From contig NZ_VFPM01000003.1 in the NCBI RefSeq assembly GCF_006716675.1, positions 248,001 to 312,000 of the forward strand: DNA of 64,000 nt, in the 5' to 3' direction. Below are positions 1 through 8,683 of this stretch, one piece after another (position 1 is the first letter of the stretch; each line of letters starts with the position of its first letter). The notes beneath the pieces were generated by a model. It had not been told where the DNA came from and ran no database searches. It was given only the letters and a program-made list of their open reading frames with translations. Both the position numbers and the translations under genes were made by a program. The DNA is from Humibacillus xanthopallidus (GTDB lineage Bacteria > Actinomycetota > Actinomycetes > Actinomycetales > Dermatophilaceae).

Positions 1-617
1 CGTTGTGCTCGACCGACGACGAGGCTGCCCGGCTCGAGGACCTGCAGGACGTGCTGGGTCAGGGGCCGGGACCGACGGCATATCGCACCGGGCTCCAGCT
101 CAGGGCCGGCATCGGGGTGTGGGGAGAGCCCGTGGACGCCCGCTGGGTTCAGTTCGATGAGGCGGTCCGAGACGCGTTCGGCGCCGTGCGGATGACCGCG
201 ATCCCGGTTCACCCGGACGGCGAGATTCTCGGTGTGCTCACCTGCCACCAGCCTGCCGACTCCACCCCACGGCTCGAGCAGGACGCCGCCCAGTTCCTCG
301 CCGACGCGATCGGGGTGAGCATTCTCAAGGATCCTGACGCGCTGGCCACGGACTTGAGCGGGCCCTGGGCCAGCCGTGCCCAGATCCATCAGGCAACAGG
401 GATGGTCGTCTCGCAGCTGCGGCTCAGCCCGGACGAAGCGTTGGCCCTGCTCCGCGCACACGCCTTCGCCCACACCTGGCCTTTGGCGCGGGTCGCAGCT
501 GCGGTCGTGACGAGGGAGCTCGACTTCGCCGCTTCCGACCGTGACACCGAGCCCAGCCGGCGCAGCCCCGAGCGATCTGGTAGCACCCCAAACCGCGACG
601 GGACCGACCAGCCATGA
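1..617 (+). CDS. GAF-ANTAR response protein, 5' end outside the window
   Basis: The reading frame is already open at base 3 and its first residues lie inside a GAF domain (LEDLQDVLGQGPG is the usual mid-domain motif), so the true start is upstream of the window and the TTG at base 3 is not a start. GAF covers roughly residues 1-100 of the visible part. An ANTAR domain follows (about 120-170; SRAQIHQATGMV, then LSPDEALALLRAHAF). ANTAR domains bind paired RNA hairpins and act as antiterminators; the ligand of the GAF domain is unknown. The stop overlaps the next start (ATGA at 614-617), so the two GAF-ANTAR genes were translationally coupled. Confidence 0.85.
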   Translation, partial: LCSTDDEAARLEDLQDVLGQGPGPTAYRTGLQLRAGIGVWGEPVDARWVQFDEAVRDAFGAVRMTAIPVHPDGEILGVLTCHQPADSTPRLEQDAAQFLADAIGVSILKDPDALATDLSGPWASRAQIHQATGMVVSQLRLSPDEALALLRAHAFAHTWPLARVAAAVVTRELDFAASDRDTEPSRRSPERSGSTPNRDGTDQP

Positions 618-1306
618 CACTCACCCCGATTCAAGCCCTTGCCCGGGCCACGTCGGCGCTCGTGTCCCGGCACGACGTCATGGACGTGATGGCTACCTTG
701 TTGGGCGATGCCCAGCAGGCCATGGATGCTGCAGCGGCCGGGCTGCTCGTGACCACTCCCCTCGGGGGGTTGGACGTTCTTGCGGCCACCTCACACCACG
801 CTTTGGACCTGGAGCTCTACGAGGCACAGGAACAGCACGGGCCCTGTGCCGACGCGGTGTCCGGCGGCGCGCCCGTGCTGCAGGATGGTGGCCCCGACCT
901 GGCTCGACGCTGGCCTGACCTGGCGGCCAAGATGCACGCAGCCGGCTACCGAGCAGTTCAGGCCCACCCCATGCGCTGGCACGGTTAGGCTGTCGGGGCG
1001 ATCAACATCTTCCACGCCAAGGCGCGGCTCACCGCGGACGACGTCACGCTGGCACAGGCGTTCGCCGACATCGCCACCCTCGTTCTGGTCACCCCCGACG
1101 ACCTCGGGATTCCTGAGGTCAGCGATCGCACCGCGGCTGCCCTCGCCGGGCGAACCATCATCGAACAGGCCAAGGGAGTTCTCGCACACCAGAACACGAT
1201 CACGGTCGAGGACGCCTACGCAACGCTGCGCGAGCGCGCTGTGAGGGAAGGAACCACCCTGACGGAGACAGCGAAGAACATCGTCCGAGACGCGCACCGG
1301 AAGTAG
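614..1306 (+). pseudogene. GAF-ANTAR protein interrupted by an in-frame amber stop
   Basis: The frame runs from ATG 614 through a GAF domain to a TAG at 986-988, after MRWHG. In the same frame it then continues without any shift as AVGAINIFHAKARLTADDV, and on through an ANTAR domain (RTIIEQAKGVLA, then TVEDAYATLRERA) to a TAG at 1304-1306. The residues on both sides of 986 read as one uninterrupted GAF strand, so a single base change, most simply CAG to TAG, explains the break. The truncated 124-residue product would lack the RNA-binding output domain. A base-call error or a suppressed amber codon are the alternatives. Its upstream neighbour has the same architecture. Confidence 0.85.
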
Positions 1307-1311
1307 ACGCT

Positions 1312-1473
1312 TCACCTGGCTCCGTCCTCGAGCCCTCCTCCTGGCCTGCCTGGCCGTTGGTCGATCTCGTCAACGGTGCCGCATCTCAGGCAACGAACCT
1401 CGACGGCCCGGCCCAGAACACCCGGCCGGTCCCAGCGGTGCCCGAGAAGGAGGCAGAGGATCGTGTGAGCCAC
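1312..1473 (-). CDS. small Cys-pair protein, 53 aa
   Basis: A short frame starts at GTG 1473 with VAHTILCLLLGHRW and contains one CxxC pair (VRCLRCGTV), with a Cys and a His near the N terminus that could complete a zinc site. Short actinobacterial proteins of this style (TILCxLLGHRW followed by CxRCG) are common but have no assigned role. The frame is open further upstream, but that part reads like non-coding frame. No clear ribosome site is seen. It lies 55 bp downstream of another small minus-strand gene and may be cotranscribed with it. Not recognised beyond this. Confidence 0.5.
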   Translation of the reverse strand: MAHTILCLLLGHRWDRPGVLGRAVEVRCLRCGTVDEIDQRPGRPGGGLEDGAR

Positions 1474-1528
1474 CCGTCGAGTATGCGCGCGGGATGTGCC
1501 CCGCCGCGACCGGCGGGCGCGGGCCAGA

Positions 1529-1747
1529 CTAAGGCTCTCCTGTCGGCGGATCGTCCGACGTCTGGACCGGGATGGCCCGCCGGCGCAGCTCCTCCACGAG
1601 TTCCTCCTCACGCCGAATGAGGTCGGCAAGAGCCGCTGGCTGCGGGCCCGCCACGGTGATTCCCGTTCGCGAGTGCATCGTGACATGGCGCAGGGCGTCT
1701 TCCACCTGCGCCAGCTCGGAGATGAGATCCCGGGTCGACCTGGCCAT
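1529..1747 (-). CDS. hypothetical small helical protein, 72 aa
   Basis: I do not recognise the family. Starting at ATG 1747 (MARSTRDLISELAQ) the product is charged and largely helical. Heptad-like stretches (LISELAQVEDALRHV and LADLIRREEELVEELRRR) suggest a short coiled coil. The frame extends to a TTG at 1771, but the ATG has a better upstream GGGTGG. The gene abuts the truncated start of the molybdopterin oxidoreductase, divergently, so its promoter region coincides with the deletion edge there. Confidence 0.5.
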   Translation of the reverse strand: MARSTRDLISELAQVEDALRHVTMHSRTGITVAGPQPAALADLIRREEELVEELRRRAIPVQTSDDPPTGEP

Positions 1748-1823
1748 GTCCACCCGGTACCCGAGTGGCAACGGGTGAAACGGAAAGAGACGCTGGCTCG
1801 TCGAGGCCTCGTGGGACGAGGCG

Positions 1824-3893
1824 ATGGAGCTCGTCGTGCGCCGGATGCGCGAGCTGCTCGACGAGCAGGGTCCCAGCGCCGTGGGGTTCTACACCACCGG
1901 GCAGCTCTCCTTGGAGGAGTACTACACGTTGGCGATCGTCGCGCACGGCGGCATCCGGACCAACCACGTCGACGGCAACACGCGCCTGTGCACCGCGACG
2001 GCGGCCGAGGCCCTCAAGGAGTCGTTCGGGTGTGACGGCCAGCCCGGCTCCTACACCGACGTGGACCATGCGGACGTCAACGCTCTCTTCGGCCACAACG
2101 TCGCGGAGACCCAGACGGTGCTGTGGATGCGGATGCTCGATCGCCTTGCCGGGGATGACCCTCCGGCCGTGCTGTGCGTCGACCCCCGGCAAACGCCGGT
2201 CGCCAGGGCTGCCACCGTCCATCTTGCGCCGCGACCCGGGACGAACGTCGCCCTGATGAACGGGATCCTCCACGAGGTCGTCGCCTCGGGGCACGTGGAC
2301 GAGGACTGGGTGCAGGCGCACACGGTCGGCTACGAGGACCTCGAGAAGCTCGTCGCGCGATACTCGCCGGAGGTCGTCAGCGCCATCTGCGACGTGCCGG
2401 CGGACGACATCCGGGCTGCGGCACGCCTCGTGGGCGAGGCCGAGGCGTTGGTCTCAACGGTGTTGCAGGGCTTCTACCAGTCGCACCAGGCGACCGCCGC
2501 CGCCGTGCAGGTCAACAACCTGCACCTCCTGCGGGGCATGATCGGTCGGCCCGGGTGCGGCATCCTGCAGATGAACGGGCAGCCGACGGCCCAGAACACC
2601 CGCGAGTGCGGGGCCGACGGCGACATGGCGGGCTTCCGGAACTGGAACAACCCGTCGCACGTGGCTGAGCTCGCCCGGCACTGGAACGTCGAGCCGAAGC
2701 AGATCCCGCATGCCACGCCGCCGACGCATGCCATGCAGATGATGCGCTACGTCGAGGACGGCTCGATCCGCCTCCTCTGGGTGTCCGGGACCAACCCCGC
2801 GGTATCGATGCCTGAGCTCGCTCGGATGCGCTCGATCCTGGCGCAGGACCGCCTCTTCCTCGTGGTCCAGGACATCTTCCCCACGGAGACGACGCAGCTG
2901 GCCGATGTCGTGCTGCCCGCCGCGGCGTGGGGGGAGAAGACCGGGACCTTCACGAACGCCGATCGCACCGTCCACCTCTCGGAGAAGGCCGTCGACCCAC
3001 CGGGCGAGGCCCGTCCCGACCTCGAGATCTTCGTCGACTTCGCTCGGCGGATGCGATTGCAGGACAAGGACGGTGAGCCCCTCGTCAAGTGGTCGTCGCC
3101 CGAGGAGGCATTCGATGCCTGGAGGGAGTGCAGTCGCGGACGCCTGTGCGACTACAGCGCGCTCAGCTACGAGAAGCTGCGCGGTGACAGTGGGATCCAG
3201 TGGCCGTGCACTGACGAGAGCCCGGAGGGCACTGAGCGGCTGTATGCCGGTGGCGTCTTTTGCGCGTCGCCTGACGACTGCGAGTCCTACGGTCGCGACC
3301 TCGAGACGGGCGCTCCGCTCGAGGAGCAGGAGTACCGCGCCCTCAACCCCGAGGGACGTGCCGTCATCAAGGCCGCCGACTACCGCCCGGCCCACGAGCT
3401 GCCGGACGTAGACCACCCGCTCCAGCTCATCACCGGCCGCACCGTCTACCACTTCCACACCCGCACCCGGACCGCCCGCGCCCCGGAGCTGCAGTCGGCC
3501 GCTCCCGAGGTCTGGGTCGAGGTGTCGGCCCACGACGCCTCGACGTACGGCCTCGACGAGGGAGACCTCGCGGAGGTGCGGACCCCCCGGGGGGAGGTGC
3601 AGGCGCGCGTGCGGGTCAGCGGCATACGACCGGGGGTCGTCTTCCTGCCCTTCCACTACGGCTATTGGGACACCCCGGAGGGCTGGCGGCCGGGCGACCA
3701 CGGGCGAGCGGCCAACGAGCTCACCCTCACCGACTGGGACCCCGCCTCCAAGCAACCGATCTTCAAGACAGCGGCGTGTGCGGTCCGCAAGGTCGCTGCG
3801 GCAGAGGGCATTCCGTCGCCGGCGCCGACGACCGCGGCATCCGGACCGGTCTCCGAGAGTGCCATCCCGACCGGCCGAGGAGGGATCCGATGA
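1824..3893 (+). CDS. molybdopterin oxidoreductase (nitrate reductase/formate dehydrogenase type), N-terminally truncated
   Basis: This is the catalytic subunit of a bis-MGD molybdoenzyme, resembling assimilatory nitrate reductases. The probable Mo-ligand cysteine is Cys56 in GNTRLCTATA. VLWMRMLDRL, NLHLLRGMIGRPGCG and GQPTAQNTREC follow, and a C-terminal dinucleotide-binding domain begins near LQLITGRTVYHF. Family members begin with a Fe4S4 domain (CxxCxxxC) of some 60-100 residues; it is absent. Homologous sequence can be read back to 1779 (RRWLVEASWDEA) but an in-frame TGA lies at 1776-1778, with no start before ATG 1824. The gene looks cut at its 5' end, and activity is doubtful. Its stop overlaps the next gene (ATGA at 3890). 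Substrate cannot be told from sequence. Confidence 0.8.
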   Translation: MELVVRRMRELLDEQGPSAVGFYTTGQLSLEEYYTLAIVAHGGIRTNHVDGNTRLCTATAAEALKESFGCDGQPGSYTDVDHADVNALFGHNVAETQTVLWMRMLDRLAGDDPPAVLCVDPRQTPVARAATVHLAPRPGTNVALMNGILHEVVASGHVDEDWVQAHTVGYEDLEKLVARYSPEVVSAICDVPADDIRAAARLVGEAEALVSTVLQGFYQSHQATAAAVQVNNLHLLRGMIGRPGCGILQMNGQPTAQNTRECGADGDMAGFRNWNNPSHVAELARHWNVEPKQIPHATPPTHAMQMMRYVEDGSIRLLWVSGTNPAVSMPELARMRSILAQDRLFLVVQDIFPTETTQLADVVLPAAAWGEKTGTFTNADRTVHLSEKAVDPPGEARPDLEIFVDFARRMRLQDKDGEPLVKWSSPEEAFDAWRECSRGRLCDYSALSYEKLRGDSGIQWPCTDESPEGTERLYAGGVFCASPDDCESYGRDLETGAPLEEQEYRALNPEGRAVIKAADYRPAHELPDVDHPLQLITGRTVYHFHTRTRTARAPELQSAAPEVWVEVSAHDASTYGLDEGDLAEVRTPRGEVQARVRVSGIRPGVVFLPFHYGYWDTPEGWRPGDHGRAANELTLTDWDPASKQPIFKTAACAVRKVAAAEGIPSPAPTTAASGPVSESAIPTGRGGIR

Positions 3894-4372
3894 AGATCGG
3901 GGTGGTTCTGAGAGACCTGCACCACGACGAGGTCGAGCTCGCCCGGGCCCTGCTGCGGATGGCCGACAAGCATCGGGCCGACCATGAGTTCTTCCACCTC
4001 GGGCACGACCTGGCGGCCTGGTCCATGAGGCATGTGCGCGAGATCGCTGCCATGGCAGTGCGGTTCGGTGAGCAGCTCGACCCGGAGCCGGCAGACTCCG
4101 CCCCGGTCGTCGATAGTGCTCGGCGATGGCTCTCCGAGCGCGGGGGACGCTCTGCCGAGGTCGAGCTCGTCATGGTGCGCGACCTGCGCGAGCTCTATCT
4201 GCGAGCCTCGTCGGTGCTGACGGACTGGGAGATGATCGGGCAGGCGGCGCAGGCCATCGTCGACGATGAGCTCCTCGAGCTCGCACAGCGGTGTCAGGCG
4301 GAGACGAAAAGACAGGCCACGTGGGCGAACTCGAAGATCAAGGAGTCCTCGACCCAGGCGCTGGTCGTATGA
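3890..4372 (+). CDS. His/Glu-rich helical protein coupled to the molybdoenzyme
   Basis: A 160-residue protein starts at ATG 3890 behind an AGGAGGG ribosome site, overlapping the stop of the oxidoreductase, so the two are translationally coupled. The first half is dense in His, Glu and Asp at helical spacing (DLHHDEVELARALL, then HRADHEFFHLGHD). This suggests a ferritin- or hemerythrin-like helical bundle, but I cannot name the family. A role as partner or assembly factor of the molybdoenzyme is inferred from coupling only. No membrane segment or signal peptide is visible. Confidence 0.7.
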   Translation: MKIGVVLRDLHHDEVELARALLRMADKHRADHEFFHLGHDLAAWSMRHVREIAAMAVRFGEQLDPEPADSAPVVDSARRWLSERGGRSAEVELVMVRDLRELYLRASSVLTDWEMIGQAAQAIVDDELLELAQRCQAETKRQATWANSKIKESSTQALVV

Positions 4373-4582
4373 GCTACGTCGCACCGGCCCTTTCCACGAA
4401 CCCGAGACTCGCGTCGTCGTGCGACCGATCGGCAACCCTCTGCCGTGGCCATGCTCATGCCGACTGCGGCGGCGACGAGCAAAGCCGCCGGCTTGGCCGC
4501 GTAAAGACGTCTTGTTGTGTTTGCCGGGCGGGTGGGCGGGTAGGAGGGGTGCGCAGTACCAACTCGAACGAGAGGAGACACC

Positions 4583-4957
4583 ATGACGACCCACCACTGG
4601 GACGCCTGGAACTATCGGGAGAGCACGGGGATCTCAACTCGTCAGGAGGACCTGACGGGCTTCAAGGTGCACGCGGTTGACGGTGACATCGGCAAGATCG
4701 ATGCCGCCACCCGCGACGTTGGTGCCGGCTACATCGTGGTCGACACCGGGCCTTGGATCTTCGGCCGCAAGGTGATGCTGCCGGCCGGGACGGTGGAGCA
4801 GGTCGACTGGGACGCCAACAGCGTCTACGTCGACCGGACCAAGGACCAGATCAAGGCCTCGCCGGAGCTCGGCGAGGACCAGCTGTCCGATCCTGGGTAC
4901 CGCGACCGCGTGGGGACCTACTACGGGGGAACCTACGACGGGCGCGACCAGCTCTGA
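4583..4957 (+). CDS. PRC-barrel domain protein
   Basis: A 124-residue protein preceded by GAGAGGAG. After a short N-terminal tail the sequence LTGFKVHAVDGDIGKIDAATRDVGAGYIVV is the standard opening of a PRC-barrel. It is followed by a KVMLPAGTVEQVDW strand and a C-terminal YRDRVGTYYGG tail typical of actinobacterial members. Such stand-alone PRC-barrel proteins are linked to stress or photosynthetic reaction-centre-like folds but have no defined reaction. It is the last plus-strand gene before a hairpin and a convergent regulator gene. Confidence 0.85.
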   Translation: MTTHHWDAWNYRESTGISTRQEDLTGFKVHAVDGDIGKIDAATRDVGAGYIVVDTGPWIFGRKVMLPAGTVEQVDWDANSVYVDRTKDQIKASPELGEDQLSDPGYRDRVGTYYGGTYDGRDQL

Positions 4958-4977
4958 CCCTCGGTTCGTCTGAAGGA

Positions 4978-5012
4978 GGTATGCCGTCGGGTGCCGCACC
5001 CGGCGGCATACC
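4978..5012. terminator. 35-nt hairpin between convergent genes
   Basis: GGTATGCCGTCGGGTGC is followed by one base and then GCACCCGGCGGCATACC, a 17-bp stem with a single G-T wobble and an almost absent loop. It sits 20 bp after the PRC-barrel stop and about 100 bp after the convergent BTAD gene's stop. There is no T-tract, so a bidirectional, T-less actinobacterial terminator is the best reading. Confidence 0.6.
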
Positions 5013-5116
5013 CCTGCTCATGCGTGGGCAACCAAGCCCACGTGAGGGCCCAGAGGCCGACGAGCGCGGCTGACGGTGCCGGCGCCCCGGATGTGGCCCG
5101 AAGCCGGGCCAGCCCA

Positions 5117-8100
5117 TCAACGCCCCTCCACGACGTCCACCGGCACCCGTTGGTGCGGCGGGAGGGGCCGGTTGGTCGCGGACCGCAGGATGCGTGCCTC
5201 GGCGGCCAGGTCGGCGGCTTCACCCAGCTCGCCGGCCAGCCGCGACACGCGGGCGAGCCCCTCCAGGCCCCCGGCGGTGAGGCCCGGCTCACCTCCCCAG
5301 CGCCCCAGCGCCACCGCCTCCACGTAGGCGTCGTGAGCGAGGGCCACCGCACCGCCGTTCTCGTCGCAGCGGGCCACGCCCAGCAGGGCGAGACCCCGCA
5401 TGACGGGCGTGCGAAGCCGCTCGAACCCGGCGACAGCCGCGTCGAAGCGGGCGCGCGCCGCGGCCCAGTCGCTGCGGAGCAGGGACACCAACCCCTGGCC
5501 GTAGTCGCACAGCACGACGCCGGCTCCGTCACCGACCTTCCGTGAGGCGCCCGCCGCGCGCTGGAAGAGGTCCTGCGCCATCTCGGGTCGTCCGAGGTCG
5601 AGCTGGGCGACCCCGAGGTCGGCGAGCGCCCACTGCACGGTGTTCCACAGGGCCGCCGAAGAAGCGACGTCGACAGCCTCCTCGAGCACGCGGGCGGCGT
5701 CCTCGAAGCGTCCGAACTGCCGCAGTCCCCATCCGAGGTGGTAGAGCGTGGCGGACAGCCCCCACGGGTCATCGAGCCGACGGAAGGCGGCAGCGGTGGA
5801 ACGCCCGAGGCGCACGGCGGCCTCGTCACCGCGCTTGAGAGCGGTCTCCATTCGTACGAAGCCGATGACCGCCGCGCCCCAGGCGTCGCCGTCGGCGGCG
5901 AACTGGGCGGCGGCCTCCTCGAGCAGGGACTCGTACCGTGCGTCCTCCATGCCGCCGGCGCTGCCCGGCACGCCTTCGACGGCGAGCAGCACCTTCGACA
6001 GGGCCGCCCGTGACACGTCGCTCACCTCCTCGAACGCCGCCAGGCTCTCGGCGGCAGCCGCCGCGCACTCGGGGCTCGGGTGGACCAGGCAGGCCCGCGG
6101 TCGTTCCACGAGGGAGAACGCCTGCAAGGCACGGGCGCGCGCCGCGGGGGAGCCGGTGGGCGAGTCCAGCAGTCCCCGGAGCACCTCGCGGCCCTCGAGG
6201 TGGCGCCCTAGGTGCCAGAACAGGCCGAGCGAGCCCGCCATCTCCAGTGCGGCGTCGCGGTCGCCGCCGGCCCCGGCCCACCACGAGAGGGCGGCGTGGA
6301 TGTTCGGCTGCTCGTCGCGGAGCACCGCCAACGCCTCGCGCTGCGCGCCGGAGCGCAGCAGGCGCTCACACTCTTCGGCCACCTGCTTGTAGTGCCCCGC
6401 GTGGTGACGTCGGAGCGCATTCATGTCCCCGCCCGCCTCGAGGCGCTCGGACGCGTACTCGCGGAGGGTCTCCAGCATGCGGTAACGGGTCGTGGCCCCT
6501 CGTTCGACCACGACCATGGACCGCTGGACCAGACGTCCGACGATGTCGAGCACCTCACCCGCCGGAAGGTCGCTCTCGGCCAGCACCGCCTCTGCGGCCT
6601 CGAGCGTCCACCCTCCTTGGAAGACCGAGAGGCGGTCGAATACCCGGCGCTCGTCGACGTCCAGCAGGTCGTAGCTCCAGCTCACTGCGGCCCGCAGGGT
6701 GCGCTGGCGCTCATCGGCGGTTCGGTTGCCCGAGGTGAGCAGGCTGAAGCGGTGACCCAGCCGTGCGGCGATGTCCACGGGGGACAGGGAGGTGACCCGA
6801 GCGGCGGCGAGCTCGATGGCGAGCGGCAGGCCGTCCAGGGCTCGGGTGATCGCGCCGACGGCGGCCAGGTCCTGCTCGGATGACACCGCGTCGGCAACCA
6901 GGGCGCGAGCCCGCTGGGCGAACAGCTGCGCGGCCGCGTGGTCCAGGATCTGGTGCGGCGGGGCGTCCGCCGGTGGGGTCTCGAGGGGACCGACGGTGAC
7001 CTGGACCTCATCGCGCACCGCGAGGGCCTCGCGGCTCGTCGCCAGCACCGTCACCTGGGGGCAGCGGGCCAGGATGTCGTCGGCCAGTGAGGCCGCGGCA
7101 TCGACGACGTGCTCGCAGTTGTCGATCAGCAGCAGGGCGCGCCGGTTGCCGAGGAAGGCGAAGAGGCGGTTGCGGACGTCCCGGTCGGCAGCGGCTCCAT
7201 CGAGGGGCACCCCCACGGCCTCGGCGACGGCCCAGGGGACCTGGTCGGCGGACCGGACGGACGCGAGGCGCACTCCGTGCACGCCGTCGGGGAAGCGGTC
7301 GGCCGCTCCGGCCGCCACGGCCAGAGCGAGGGACGTCTTGCCTGCGCCGCCCGGGCCGACCAGCGTGACGAGGCGCGCGTCGCGCAGCAGCTCGCGGAGC
7401 GTGCCGAGCTCCTCCCCCCTGCCGACGAGCGGGCGGGCGACGGTGGGAAGGCTGGTGGCCGCGAGTCGCGGCGCCTCCGCCACCCGCTGCCGCGGCGCAG
7501 CCACGGCGGGCGGGACCAGGTCGGCCTGCCTCCCGAGCGACGGGTCCTGCCGCAGGACGCGTTCGTGGAGGGACCGCAGCGACACCGACGCCTCCAGCCC
7601 GAGCGACTCGTCCAGAACCTTCCGGGTGCGCTGGTAGACCTCCAGCGCCTCGGTCTGGCGTCCGGCCCGATACAGCGCCACCATCAGCAGCCCGGCGAGC
7701 GACTCGAGCGTGGGGTCGGCGGCCACCAGGGGCTCGAGATCGGCGACGACCTCGAGGGCGCGTCCGAGGCCGAGGGCGATCTGCGCGCGCTCGGTGACGC
7801 ATGCCAGGTGCAGCTCGGCGAGTCGGCCCGCCTCCACGGTTGCCCAGGGTTCATGAATGAAGTCGCTCAGCGGTTCACCGCGCCACAGGGCGAGTGCCTC
7901 GTCGTAGCCGGCGAGGTGCTGCTCGTCGGGGTGGAGCGAGGCAGCCCCGGCCGTGCGGGCTCGGCCGATCGCGGAGGTGAATGCCACAGCGTCCACGCTC
8001 TCGGGCTCCACATCGGCCCGGTAGCCGGTGCCCTGGCGGACGACCACGTCGGGCAACCCCACGGACGTGAGGGCACGCCGCAGCTTCGAGACGCGAACCT

Positions 8101-8326
8101 GCAACGCGTTGAGCGGGTCGACCGGCAGCGACGAGCCCGACCAGAGACGGTCGACCAGCGTCGTCGCGGGGACGGTGCGTCGAGGAGTCAGCAGCAGCTG
8201 CGCCAGCAGTGCCCGTTCGGCGGGACCCGGCAGCCGGACGGGATGACCGCCGACGTGCACCTCCATCGGTCCCAGCAGCAGGTAGCGCACCTCGTCCACC
8301 GCCACACCACCCTTCGACACGGCCAT
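5117..8326 (-). CDS. BTAD-type transcriptional regulator with ATPase and TPR domains (AfsR-like)
   Basis: A SARP-family regulator of 1069 residues. The order is: a winged-helix DNA-binding domain (about 10-95), the bacterial transcriptional activation domain (about 100-245), an NTPase module with Walker A LVGPGGAGKTSLAL and a Walker-B-like LLLIDNCEHVV, then a long TPR region to the end. No C-terminal LuxR helix-turn-helix is present. I take ATG 8326 (MAVSKGGVAVDEVRYLL). The open frame reaches 8641 but overlaps the HMA gene there and reads as shadow. It lies 83 bp after the copper chaperone gene on the same strand, so it may be part of, or regulate, the copper operon; the target is unknown. 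Confidence 0.85.
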   Translation of the reverse strand: MAVSKGGVAVDEVRYLLLGPMEVHVGGHPVRLPGPAERALLAQLLLTPRRTVPATTLVDRLWSGSSLPVDPLNALQVRVSKLRRALTSVGLPDVVVRQGTGYRADVEPESVDAVAFTSAIGRARTAGAASLHPDEQHLAGYDEALALWRGEPLSDFIHEPWATVEAGRLAELHLACVTERAQIALGLGRALEVVADLEPLVAADPTLESLAGLLMVALYRAGRQTEALEVYQRTRKVLDESLGLEASVSLRSLHERVLRQDPSLGRQADLVPPAVAAPRQRVAEAPRLAATSLPTVARPLVGRGEELGTLRELLRDARLVTLVGPGGAGKTSLALAVAAGAADRFPDGVHGVRLASVRSADQVPWAVAEAVGVPLDGAAADRDVRNRLFAFLGNRRALLLIDNCEHVVDAAASLADDILARCPQVTVLATSREALAVRDEVQVTVGPLETPPADAPPHQILDHAAAQLFAQRARALVADAVSSEQDLAAVGAITRALDGLPLAIELAAARVTSLSPVDIAARLGHRFSLLTSGNRTADERQRTLRAAVSWSYDLLDVDERRVFDRLSVFQGGWTLEAAEAVLAESDLPAGEVLDIVGRLVQRSMVVVERGATTRYRMLETLREYASERLEAGGDMNALRRHHAGHYKQVAEECERLLRSGAQREALAVLRDEQPNIHAALSWWAGAGGDRDAALEMAGSLGLFWHLGRHLEGREVLRGLLDSPTGSPAARARALQAFSLVERPRACLVHPSPECAAAAAESLAAFEEVSDVSRAALSKVLLAVEGVPGSAGGMEDARYESLLEEAAAQFAADGDAWGAAVIGFVRMETALKRGDEAAVRLGRSTAAAFRRLDDPWGLSATLYHLGWGLRQFGRFEDAARVLEEAVDVASSAALWNTVQWALADLGVAQLDLGRPEMAQDLFQRAAGASRKVGDGAGVVLCDYGQGLVSLLRSDWAAARARFDAAVAGFERLRTPVMRGLALLGVARCDENGGAVALAHDAYVEAVALGRWGGEPGLTAGGLEGLARVSRLAGELGEAADLAAEARILRSATNRPLPPHQRVPVDVVEGR

Positions 8327-8409
8327 CGTGCCGGAGCCCGCTCGGACCGGCAACGGTCGACGGAGCGTCCCGGCTGTCACCTGGGGCGTCCGCCGATCGA
8401 GGGCGGCGG

Positions 8410-8646
8410 TCACCGGTTGCGGGCGGGGCCCGACGCGGCACCGGGGTGGGGGGCGTATGCCGTGCCGTCGAAGACGGCGATCACGTCGCCCAACGCCATG
8501 GTCCCCGTGACCCGGACCCGGGTGCTGGCGGCATCGGCCTCCACGGTCGCCACGCCCGGCACGTCCCGCAGCCAGCGCGACACCTCGCGGACGCACCGGC
8601 GACACCCCATCCCGTCGACCAGCAGGGTGATCTCGCGCCACCTCAC
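8410..8646 (-). CDS. heavy-metal-associated (HMA) domain protein
   Basis: A 78-residue single-domain metallochaperone starting at GTG 8646 behind GGAAGGAG. It carries the soft-metal motif GMGCRRC, in place of the common GMTCxxC, inside a beta-alpha-beta ferredoxin-like fold (REITLLVDGMGC, then VSRWLRDVPGVATVEAD). It probably carries Cu(I) to or from CopA, whose gene ends 37 bp upstream. The Arg-Arg between the cysteines is unusual and would change surface charge at the metal loop. Confidence 0.8.
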   Translation of the reverse strand: MRWREITLLVDGMGCRRCVREVSRWLRDVPGVATVEADAASTRVRVTGTMALGDVIAVFDGTAYAPHPGAASGPARNR

Positions 8647-8683
8647 TGCGGCTCCTTCCACGTCGGTCGTACGTCGATCGTCC

